DNA from: an uncultured Clostridia bacterium
GTDB taxonomy: Bacteria > Bacillota > Clostridia > Saccharofermentanales > Saccharofermentanaceae
Length of the DNA stretch: 5,226 nucleotides
Reading direction: 5' to 3'
Assembly (NCBI GenBank): GCA_946545505.1
Contig: CAMNNN010000114.1
Span: 1 to 5,226, forward strand
The notes under the pieces were generated by a model, which did not search any database, was not told where the DNA came from, and saw only the letters and a list, made by a program, of their open reading frames with translations. This document shows positions 1 through 5,226 of this stretch, piece after piece; the first letter of the stretch is position 1; every line of letters starts with the position of its first letter. The position numbers and the translations under genes are program-made.

Positions 1-1050
1 TGCAAAAAATTCTTTCGGCATCGTGCTTGCCTCCTCGAGTTTCTCGCTTATACTCTCGGGGTTCTCAGGGTCTGCGAGGAAACCGTAGCCTTCGGCGATC
101 TCCTTCATGGAAGACCTGTCGGAAGTTACGCACGGGACACCCGCTGCCATCGCCTCCGCGACCGGAATACCGAAGCCTTCATACAGAGACACATATGCGA
201 ATGCACTCGCGCGCTTGAGCAGAGGAATCATATCCTTATCATCCACGAAGCCAGTAAATACCACGTTATATCTTAAGTCGGGATCGGCGTTGACCGTATT
301 GAACAGTTCTTCGTAGAACCAGCCTTTCTTGCCGGTGATGACGAGCTTATACTTCTGTCTTAACTCCTCCGGCAGCAGCTTGTAGCCTCTGATAAGTCCT
401 ATGACGTTCTTACGGGGTTCGAGTGTGCCGACGTAGTAGATGTACTCGCCGTCTATCTTGTATTTGCTTAAGATGTCGTCGCCCGCAGGAGTGCCGTTAA
501 AGAAATCCTCTTTAACTCCCATGTAGGTGACGGTTATGTTCTTATTCTTCGGGTTGCAGAACTTCGGGATATCTTCCTTCGAGTTCTCCGAGATCGTGAT
601 TATCTTATCCGTCGAGCGCGCCGAACGCTTGATGTACCACTTGAAGATCTCGCGCTTCCAGCCGATATACAGTTCCGGGAACATGAAGTAAGCCATGTCG
701 TGAAAAGCATTCACCACAGCCATTCTTCTGTACACGAGTCTCACCGGATACGGCATGGAGTAGTTGGGGCACAGCAGCACGTCGGCCTTGTTCTTACGCA
801 GCCGCCACGGGAAAACAACCTGCTCCCAGATTATGCGCACCCACTGTTTCCTTAAGATCTTCGCCTTGCACGGCACCATGTGGAAGTTGTCCTTGTACAC
901 GCCGAACCCGTCGAGGTCGTCGTCCTGCGCGAACAGATAATACTCGTTCTCGCTGTCAGCTTCCTGCAGCCCTTTGATCAGGCCGAGCATATAACGTCCG
1001 ATACCGGTCTTGGACTTCGGAGTCGAGGTCAGGTCAAGAGCGATTCTCAA
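1..1050 (-). CDS. Glycosyltransferase family 4 protein, MtfB/mannosyltransferase-like (C-terminus cut by window edge)
   Basis: A GT-B fold enzyme that should transfer a sugar from a nucleotide-sugar donor to a growing glycan at the cytoplasmic face of the membrane. The frame is open for 350 codons to the left edge, so only a short C-terminal piece is missing compared with the usual 360-380 residues. It opens with LRIALDLTS and a TGIGRYMLGL acceptor-side loop (about residues 15-24), typical of the MtfB-like branch. Further landmarks are an FHDMAYF stretch, TISENSKEDI, the donor-site YVGTLEPRKN (206-215, with R213 and K214) and the E-x7-E motif in YEGFGIPVAEAM (E291 and E299). There is no signal peptide or membrane segment. 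The start is TTG at 1050-1048, because the first in-frame ATG falls inside RYM, past the conserved N-terminal strand. The gene overlaps the manC stop by 4 bases, which suggests translational coupling. Coupling to manC makes GDP-mannose a plausible donor, but this is inferred and linkage and acceptor are unknown. Confidence 0.9.
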   Translation of the reverse strand, partial: MRIALDLTSTPKSKTGIGRYMLGLIKGLQEADSENEYYLFAQDDDLDGFGVYKDNFHMVPCKAKILRKQWVRIIWEQVVFPWRLRKNKADVLLCPNYSMPYPVRLVYRRMAVVNAFHDMAYFMFPELYIGWKREIFKWYIKRSARSTDKIITISENSKEDIPKFCNPKNKNITVTYMGVKEDFFNGTPAGDDILSKYKIDGEYIYYVGTLEPRKNVIGLIRGYKLLPEELRQKYKLVITGKKGWFYEELFNTVNADPDLRYNVVFTGFVDDKDMIPLLKRASAFAYVSLYEGFGIPVAEAMAAGVPCVTSDRSSMKEIAEGYGFLADPENPESISEKLEEASTMPKEFFA

Positions 1051-2144
1051 AGAAGGTCCTCTCTTCCGCTCTCCTTGAGAGCGTCTACGATCTTCTTAAC
1101 ATCCTGAGCCTTGTCCTTGTTCAGCACGAGAACAGCGTCCTTCGTGTTTACTACAACTATGTTCTCAAGGCCTACCGCAGCGACGAACTTGTCGCCTGCC
1201 GCATCGAAAACAACCGTGTCCTTGCAGCCTTCGAGGATGAAGTTCTTCTTCTGTTCCGCTTCACCTGCAGTAATATTGCCCGACTGATCGCCTTCGAAGA
1301 CATTGTCGAGTGAATCCCATGAACCGACATCGTTCCAGCCGAAGTCAGCGGGGATGCAGTAAACGCCCTCAGCGTGTTCCATGATTCCGTAGTCAACGGA
1401 GATCTTCTGCAGGTTTGGATATGTCCTGGCAATAGCATCTGCCTCTTTATCTGTACGCAGGTCGTCGAAGATCTTCTCCATGTCTGCATACATCTCAGGC
1501 AGGAGTTTCTTAAAGTAGTCGAGTATTACGGATACCTTCCAGATAAACATACCGGAATTCCAAAGATATCTTCCGGAGTTAACATACTCGGTAGCAGTTG
1601 CGAGATCAGGCTTCTCGACGAATCTTAACAGATCATAGACTTCCTCTCCCTCGCTCGCCTTCTCGGAGTAATTGATATAGCCGTAACCCGTCGAAGGGAA
1701 AGTGGGCTTAAGTCCGACAGTGACGATCCTGTCTGTCTTCTCAGCCGTATCCATCGCGAGGTTCAATACGCGCTCATATTCCTTGATGTTGCCGATGTGG
1801 TGGTCAGCGGGAAGCACTGCCATGATCGCGTCGCCGTATAACTTCTTCAAAGTCATTGCCGCATAGATGATGCAGGGCGCCGTATTACGCTGAACGGGCT
1901 CGATCAGGATGTGTGATCTGTCGACCTCATCGAAGAGGACCTTATCCATGAGCTCGGCCTGCTTCTCGTTAGTAACGATGAAAGTATTCTCTCTGCCGAT
2001 AACGCTGTCATAGTGCTTGATGGTCTCATTGATCATGACGTCATCACCTGTAAGCCTTGCCAGCTGCTTGGGTGTCGTCATCCTTGATACCGGCCAGAAT
2101 CTTGTTCCGCCGCCGCCTGCCATTATGACTGCTGCTCTTTGCAT
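1047..2144 (-). CDS. manC: Mannose-1-phosphate guanylyltransferase (GDP-mannose pyrophosphorylase), single-domain form
   Basis: Converts mannose-1-phosphate and GTP to GDP-mannose and pyrophosphate in the cytoplasm, supplying the activated mannose for surface glycans. The 365-residue protein carries the nucleotidyltransferase signature GGGGTRFWPVSR (10-21) with PKQ (25-27). It also has EPVQRNTAP (82-90), the metal-site LPADHH (111-116), FVEKPD (175-180), NSGMFIW (196-202), DYGIMEH (251-257) and the WNDVGSW block (270-276). The C-terminal part (about 300-345, including NIVVVNTKDAVLV) matches the short beta-helix tail of this family. The length fits the pyrophosphorylase-only form; the phosphomannose isomerase domain of about 110 residues found in bifunctional ManC/AlgA proteins is absent. 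Mannose-6-phosphate isomerase and phosphomannomutase must therefore be encoded elsewhere, as neither is in this window. The ATG at 2144 has GGAGG 5 bases upstream. It is the first gene of a unit that continues into the glycosyltransferase by a TTGA overlap. Family assignment is firm; the final glycan is unknown. Confidence 0.96.
   Translation of the reverse strand: MQRAAVIMAGGGGTRFWPVSRMTTPKQLARLTGDDVMINETIKHYDSVIGRENTFIVTNEKQAELMDKVLFDEVDRSHILIEPVQRNTAPCIIYAAMTLKKLYGDAIMAVLPADHHIGNIKEYERVLNLAMDTAEKTDRIVTVGLKPTFPSTGYGYINYSEKASEGEEVYDLLRFVEKPDLATATEYVNSGRYLWNSGMFIWKVSVILDYFKKLLPEMYADMEKIFDDLRTDKEADAIARTYPNLQKISVDYGIMEHAEGVYCIPADFGWNDVGSWDSLDNVFEGDQSGNITAGEAEQKKNFILEGCKDTVVFDAAGDKFVAAVGLENIVVVNTKDAVLVLNKDKAQDVKKIVDALKESGREDLL
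1057..1063 (-). promoter_or_regulatory. Ribosome binding site for the TTG-started glycosyltransferase
   Basis: On the minus strand GAGAGGA lies 6 bases before the TTG at 1050. It sits inside the last codons of manC. A good site at normal spacing is the main support for the unusual TTG start. Confidence 0.7.
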
Positions 2145-2149
2145 AATTG

Positions 2150-2154
2150 CCTCC
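2150..2154 (-). promoter_or_regulatory. manC ribosome binding site
   Basis: GGAGG on the minus strand, 5 bases before the manC ATG at 2144. It confirms the start and contrasts with the HAD gene on the other side of the same gap, which has no such site. Confidence 0.8.
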
Positions 2155-2157
2155 GAA

Positions 2158-2186
2158 TTGTATGTTTTTATTACGAATACTATAAT
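2158..2186 (+). promoter_or_regulatory. Sigma-70-type promoter of the HAD phosphatase gene
   Basis: TTGTAT (2158-2163) and a perfect TATAAT (2181-2186) are separated by exactly 17 bases, the ideal housekeeping spacing. Transcription would begin about 2192-2195, on or within a few bases of the ATG at 2195, so the mRNA should be leaderless or nearly so. The -35 matches TTGACA at four of six positions. Confidence 0.65.
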
Positions 2187-2190
2187 ATCA
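2182..2190 (-). promoter_or_regulatory. Putative extended -10 promoter of manC
   Basis: The minus strand reads TGATATTAT, an extended -10 (TG-n-TATTAT; hexamer at 2182-2187). No good -35 is visible at 16-18 bases, which an extended -10 can tolerate. The start of transcription would fall near 2175, leaving a leader of about 30 bases that contains the Shine-Dalgarno site. Its hexamer overlaps the -10 of the plus-strand promoter by 5 bases. Position is inferred by eye. Confidence 0.45.
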
Positions 2191-2194
2191 CAAC

Positions 2195-2998
2195 ATGAGT
2201 GATTATAAGTTTCTTGTAGCGACCGATATGGACTACACTTTGCTGCTCCCGGGACAGCCTGTTTCTGATGCGAACAAGGAGGCTGTTCAGGCTATCCGCG
2301 ATGCCGGCGGCGCAGTTACTCTCGCGACCGGAAGGACTTTCTATCTGTGCGGTTCTTACGCACGGGATCTGGGAATTACAGTGCCGCTGATCACATCAAA
2401 CGGAGCGGCGATCTCTGATCCGGTTCTCTTCAAGGACCTGAAGTCCGTTGATTTTCCTTCTCCGGTGCTCGAGGCTCTGATTGATCTGTTTGTTACCGGG
2501 GGCGTTGATGCCACTGGTTATTCATCAGACGGACTGTACTTTTTTGAGAATTCATCACGCCGTCAGTTCATTGCTGATTATAATGCGGGCGTTCCCGATG
2601 AGATCAAAGTTATCGAACTTCCGGATCTTGCTCATTCGTTTAACAAATTTCTGCTGATCAGGCCTTCTTCCGACCTCATCTCGAAGCTTCGAAGCTTCCC
2701 CGAACTGGAGATAGTCTCGTCCGCTAAAGACTTCTATGACGTAATGATGAAGGGCACATCCAAGGGAATCGCGCTTAAGTCTATTGCCTCATCTTTGGGT
2801 GTTGATATGACCTTCGCGCTCGGAGATTCGGAGAATGATCTGTCTTTGCTTAAAGCCGCTGACTATTCAGTCGCCATGAAAGACTCTTCAATTGAACGTT
2901 GTGCCGACTATATCGCGCCCCGCTGTGAAGATGACGGCTTCGCGAAGGCAGTCTATGATTTTATTCTTCCGACTGCCAAATTAGGTGCCCATTTGTAA
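2195..2998 (+). CDS. Cof-type HAD-IIB family hydrolase (probable sugar-phosphate or small-molecule phosphatase)
   Basis: A haloacid dehalogenase superfamily phosphatase, expected to hydrolyse phosphate esters in the cytoplasm through an aspartyl-phosphate intermediate and Mg2+. At 267 residues it has the normal Cof/YidA-like length. Motif I is DMDYT (nucleophile D11, acid/base D13; the usual DLDGT glycine is Tyr14). Motif II is the Thr of LATGR (T45, with R47), followed by the conserved TSNGA (67-71). The alpha/beta C2b cap lies about 85-180. Motif III is K190 in GTSKGIAL, and motif IV is GDSENDLSLL (D211, D215). All catalytic residues are present, so it should be active. The ATG at 2195 is the only usable start: an in-frame stop lies at 2183-2185, and the next Met is inside motif I. 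No Shine-Dalgarno sequence precedes it. It is transcribed away from manC, and converges on a glycosyltransferase. A role in sugar-phosphate recycling is plausible from context only; members of this family are often promiscuous and the substrate cannot be read from sequence. Confidence 0.93.
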   Translation: MSDYKFLVATDMDYTLLLPGQPVSDANKEAVQAIRDAGGAVTLATGRTFYLCGSYARDLGITVPLITSNGAAISDPVLFKDLKSVDFPSPVLEALIDLFVTGGVDATGYSSDGLYFFENSSRRQFIADYNAGVPDEIKVIELPDLAHSFNKFLLIRPSSDLISKLRSFPELEIVSSAKDFYDVMMKGTSKGIALKSIASSLGVDMTFALGDSENDLSLLKAADYSVAMKDSSIERCADYIAPRCEDDGFAKAVYDFILPTAKLGAHL

Positions 2999-3010
2999 AA
3001 TAGGCAGTCG
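2970..3010. repeat. Inverted repeat over the end of the HAD gene
   Basis: CGACTGCC (2970-2977) and GGCAGTCG (3003-3010) form a perfect 8-bp stem around the HAD stop codon, enclosing 25 bases. Inside it, CAAAT (2977-2981) and ATTTG (2991-2995) could form an alternative small hairpin. No T-tract follows on either strand, so it is not a classic intrinsic terminator. Confidence 0.55.
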
Positions 3011-3027
3011 ATTAGTCAATAATCGGC
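3007..3027 (-). terminator. Possible weak terminator of the minus-strand glycosyltransferase unit
   Basis: GTCGATTA and TAATCGGC form an 8-pair stem (one G-T pair) with a 5-base loop. Read on the minus strand, after the glycosyltransferase stop at 3060, the hairpin is followed by TGCC and then TATTTT. The T-run is short and displaced from the stem, so termination would be inefficient or need help. It may also act on plus-strand transcripts from the HAD gene, where only a TGTTTG run follows. Confidence 0.35.
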
Positions 3028-3044
3028 CTGTTTGTGCCAAACAG
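3028..3044. repeat. Short perfect hairpin between convergent genes
   Basis: CTGTTTG and CAAACAG form a 7-bp perfect stem with a TGC loop. It lies next to the hairpin at 3007-3027 in the 61-base gap between the HAD stop and the glycosyltransferase stop. No T-tract follows on either strand. It could help terminate or protect the 3' end of either transcript. Confidence 0.45.
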
Positions 3045-3059
3045 ACTTAGATAGAAGCT

Positions 3060-4277
3060 TTATGCCTCTTCAGAAGATCCATCGTGAACTCTCCTTATCA
3101 GCTTATCCCAGCCTTCGCAGATCTTCTCCCAAGAGTAATCATTATCGACATACGTCACGCCGTTATCACCCATGCGGGCGACCTCGGCTTCATGAGTCAG
3201 CAGATAATCCACACATCCCTCGAACTCGAGGAAACCTGAGTAATATAGTCCTGCGTTAGACCTTAAAGCGTGTCCCTTCAGAACAGGGCAGTCGGCTGAT
3301 ACGAGCACGGGCTTATTCATCTTCATCGCCTCGAGGACGACGATGGACAAAGACTCGAACTTGGACGGCAGCACCAGGAACTTACATGCGGCAAGTCCCG
3401 AGAACTTATCCTCCTCGGACACGAATCCCAGAGACACTACATCGTCGCGCTTCGGGATCTCGCACACGGGCTTGCCCATCAGCACGAGCTTCAAAGCAGA
3501 ATTCGGATGCCTCTTCTTATACTCCGCGAAATACTTGAACATCTCGGGGCAGCACTTGTTCTCGTCGATTCGTCCTACGTAGAGCATGAACTCGTCGAGT
3601 CCGTACTTCTGCTTAAAAGCCTCACCGTCAATACCCGAAGGCAGTTCGACGCCTACTCCGCCCTTGCCGCCGTTATCGGGCTTATCAAGTGTCACGGGGA
3701 AAAGAGCATTCGTCAGCTCCTTCTCCTCGACCGTGTTGTAGTAGTAAGCCGCCGGCAGAGTGAACATCTTCTCGAAGATGCCGAGGTGAATCGGAGTCTC
3801 CTCATGGGCTGTCGGAATGAATATCGCCTTGTCCGCCACCACCGGAAGACCGAAGTAAGTCGTATAGTAAAGGTAGCACACGAACACAAAAACATCATAG
3901 TCGTCGCGGATCTCGGCAAGCCTCTTTGGAAGCTCCGGACAGTACGGTCCCTGACGCTCCATCCAGTCCTTTTCCTGCTCTTCGGGAAGGGGCTGACGGG
4001 CCGCCGCGGCACCGAGAACTTTCTCTGAAAGCTTGTTGAACGAGTTGACGTCCCTCTCCCGAACATTCGGTAAACGCTCGATTTTTACGCCGTTTAACAT
4101 TGTTACACCGGGTTCGTACTCATTTTTCCAGGACTGGTAATCGACCGCGCAGGTCGTAAGGCAAGCTACCTCATATCCGGGCAAGGCGCACAAATGTTCT
4201 GCCACCTCTCTGGTGTATGCTTCGGCTCCTCCGTTGACCTCCAGGCCGTATCTTTGCACTACAAAACAGACCTTCAC
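3060..4277 (-). CDS. Glycosyltransferase family 4 protein (GT-B fold)
   Basis: A 405-residue retaining-type GT-B glycosyltransferase, expected to add a sugar to a lipid-linked or glycan acceptor at the inner membrane face. It starts with MKVCFVVQRYG and a glycine loop VNGGAEAYTREVAEHL (14-29), the acceptor-domain signature of many family 4 enzymes. The donor domain holds YVGRIDENK (233-241, with G235 and R236), a LVLMG strand (264-268), VSLGFVSEED (281-290) and the E-x7-E motif in FESLSIVVLEAM (E308 and E316). No signal peptide or membrane helix is seen. The start is GTG at 4277-4275, because the N-terminal strand begins there and no ATG occurs until residue 60. AGGGAGG lies 7 bases upstream. 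The GTGA overlap with the preceding glycosyltransferase suggests coupled translation and adjacent steps in one pathway. It converges on the HAD gene. Donor and linkage cannot be assigned. Confidence 0.93.
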   Translation of the reverse strand: MKVCFVVQRYGLEVNGGAEAYTREVAEHLCALPGYEVACLTTCAVDYQSWKNEYEPGVTMLNGVKIERLPNVRERDVNSFNKLSEKVLGAAAARQPLPEEQEKDWMERQGPYCPELPKRLAEIRDDYDVFVFVCYLYYTTYFGLPVVADKAIFIPTAHEETPIHLGIFEKMFTLPAAYYYNTVEEKELTNALFPVTLDKPDNGGKGGVGVELPSGIDGEAFKQKYGLDEFMLYVGRIDENKCCPEMFKYFAEYKKRHPNSALKLVLMGKPVCEIPKRDDVVSLGFVSEEDKFSGLAACKFLVLPSKFESLSIVVLEAMKMNKPVLVSADCPVLKGHALRSNAGLYYSGFLEFEGCVDYLLTHEAEVARMGDNGVTYVDNDYSWEKICEGWDKLIRRVHDGSSEEA

Positions 4278-5226
4278 TTGAGAGCCTCCCTGAATTCACC
4301 TAGCTGCTGCATAAACATCTTCGACACGTTCTCATAAGAGAAGTACTTGAGCCTCTCGTCCTGCTCCGCGAGAACCTTCTCACGAAGCTCCTCATTAAAG
4401 AGAACCTCATGCAGAGCCTGTCCCATGAGACCCGGATCCTTCTTATCGAGCAGCACACCCGTACCGCCCAGTGTCTCGGGCATGGCACAGGAATCGTAAG
4501 CGACAATCGGGATACGGAAATACATCGCCTCCAGAAGCGGCACACAGAAGCCCTCGTGCTCACTAAGCTGTACGAAAGCATCAGCCGAGCGGTAGTACGC
4601 GAGGATCTGCGGGAAAGTGATATGACCCGTGAATACGATGTCATCGAGCCCCAGCTTCTTCGCATACAGGCGAAGTCTCGCGGTATATTTCTCCATGCCC
4701 TGCGTGGAACCGGCCAGAATCAGGCGTACAGGCTCCTTATACATCTGACGGTAAGCATACAGCATCGTCATGATGTCCTCGGGCTTCTTATTCGGTACGA
4801 TACGTCCTACGAAAAGGATGTTCTTAATCTCGTGGTTATTGGTCGCAGCGGGGCCGCCCATCTGCTCGAGAAGCTTCTCATCGGGCGCCTTCGCATAATC
4901 CTCGAAAGGAACCAGTATCGGGCAGACCTTCATCGGGCACTTGTAGCCGTAGCTTTCAAGCTGATGCATGTTGAATGAAGAATCGTTGATGCCCGCATCG
5001 AACGTGTCCTTAAGCGAGACGGCTTCATCGATTCCCTGCGAGCACAGCTTCGCCGCGGCACCGGAGTAAGGCACGAAGAAATCCGGCGGCGTCATGTTGT
5101 GGTAGATGACGATCTTCCTGCACGGAAGATCCTTGATCTTCTCGTTAAGCACGGTGCCCGTCGACAGATGATAGAGCATGAGGTCGCCCTTCTTGATCTT
5201 CGGCAGCACGTGATAAGGCTTGATAG
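4274..5226 (-). CDS. Glycosyltransferase family 4 protein (N-terminus beyond the window)
   Basis: The C-terminal, larger part of a GT-B glycosyltransferase. The frame is open right to the window edge: IKPYH precedes the GTG codon at 5209, so that GTG is an internal valine codon and not the start. The visible residues begin within the first domain (VLPKIKKGDLMLYHLSTGT, KIVIYHNMTPPDFF), as in enzymes where about 60-80 residues come before. The donor domain contains ILFVGRIVPNKKPEDI (about 4783-4830), VRLILAGS, IVFTGHITFPQILAYYRSAD and the E-x7-E motif in HEGFCVPLLEAM (glutamates at 4553-4555 and 4529-4531), followed by MPETLGGTGVLL. No membrane segment is seen. It is the upstream partner of the glycosyltransferase at 3060-4277, overlapping it by 4 bases (GTGA). 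Its own start and promoter lie off the right edge. The sugar donor is not determinable; mannose is possible given manC nearby. Confidence 0.92.
   Translation of the reverse strand, partial: IKPYHVLPKIKKGDLMLYHLSTGTVLNEKIKDLPCRKIVIYHNMTPPDFFVPYSGAAAKLCSQGIDEAVSLKDTFDAGINDSSFNMHQLESYGYKCPMKVCPILVPFEDYAKAPDEKLLEQMGGPAATNNHEIKNILFVGRIVPNKKPEDIMTMLYAYRQMYKEPVRLILAGSTQGMEKYTARLRLYAKKLGLDDIVFTGHITFPQILAYYRSADAFVQLSEHEGFCVPLLEAMYFRIPIVAYDSCAMPETLGGTGVLLDKKDPGLMGQALHEVLFNEELREKVLAEQDERLKYFSYENVSKMFMQQLGEFREALK
4285..4291 (-). promoter_or_regulatory. Ribosome binding site for the GTG-started glycosyltransferase
   Basis: AGGGAGG on the minus strand, 7 bases before the GTG at 4277 and inside the last codons of the upstream gene. 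It supports the GTG start and independent or coupled re-initiation. Confidence 0.75.

Noticed and set aside
2158..2182. Possible operator dyad (TTGTAT and ATACTA arms) in the divergent promoter
   Set aside because: The arms are short and imperfect and coincide with the -35 and -10 region; AT-rich promoter sequence gives such matches by chance.
2683..2698. Tandem palindrome, GAAGCTTC repeated twice
   Set aside because: It encodes part of the ordinary SKLRSF stretch of the HAD cap region, and only two copies occur. Chance is the simplest explanation.
3507..4028. Plus-strand open frame of 173 codons
   Set aside because: Antisense to the glycosyltransferase at 3060-4277 with no recognisable domain; treated as a shadow frame.
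4409..4978. Plus-strand open frame of 189 codons
   Set aside because: It lies entirely antisense to a clear glycosyltransferase, has no family motif and no ribosome binding site; a shadow of the biased codon use on the other strand.
1..5226. Search for tRNA, rRNA, CRISPR arrays, insertion sequences, attachment sites and riboswitches
   Set aside because: No supporting structure was seen. Coding sequence covers nearly all of the window and the two gaps are 50 and 61 bases long.

Overview
The window reads as part of a bacterial surface-polysaccharide locus. It holds five protein genes and no RNA genes, mobile elements or CRISPR arrays. Four genes lie on the minus strand: three GT-B fold, family 4-type glycosyltransferases and a mannose-1-phosphate guanylyltransferase (manC). 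One gene, a Cof-type HAD phosphatase, lies on the plus strand between them. The organism cannot be named from this sequence. The strong purine-rich Shine-Dalgarno sites, the compact overlapping genes and the moderate GC content fit a Clostridia-like Firmicute, but that is only an inference.

Layout, left to right. Positions 1-1050 (minus) hold a glycosyltransferase whose C-terminus runs off the left edge; it starts at a TTG that overlaps the manC stop codon. Positions 1047-2144 (minus) hold manC, the first gene of this transcription unit. Positions 2145-2194 are a 50-base divergent promoter region. Positions 2195-2998 (plus) hold the HAD phosphatase. Positions 2999-3059 are a short gap between convergent genes, filled with inverted repeats. 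Positions 3060-4277 (minus) hold a second glycosyltransferase, starting at a GTG that overlaps the stop of the gene before it. Positions 4274-5226 (minus) hold a third glycosyltransferase whose N-terminus lies beyond the right edge. There is no gene-free stretch above 300 bases.

How the genes work together: ManC makes GDP-mannose from mannose-1-phosphate and GTP. The gene translationally coupled to it resembles mannosyltransferases, so this pair may make and use the same sugar donor. The upstream pair of glycosyltransferases probably adds further sugars to the same glycan, such as capsule, exopolysaccharide or O-antigen-like chains. The HAD enzyme may act on a sugar phosphate, but nothing in the sequence fixes its substrate.

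The most notable points are in expression signals. The manC/HAD intergenic region has overlapping, nearly symmetric -10 elements on the two strands. The HAD transcript is predicted to be leaderless or nearly so, while its neighbours have good Shine-Dalgarno sites. Both gene overlaps use non-ATG starts (TTGA and GTGA). I see no clear sign of an undescribed system; the enzymes belong to well-known families.
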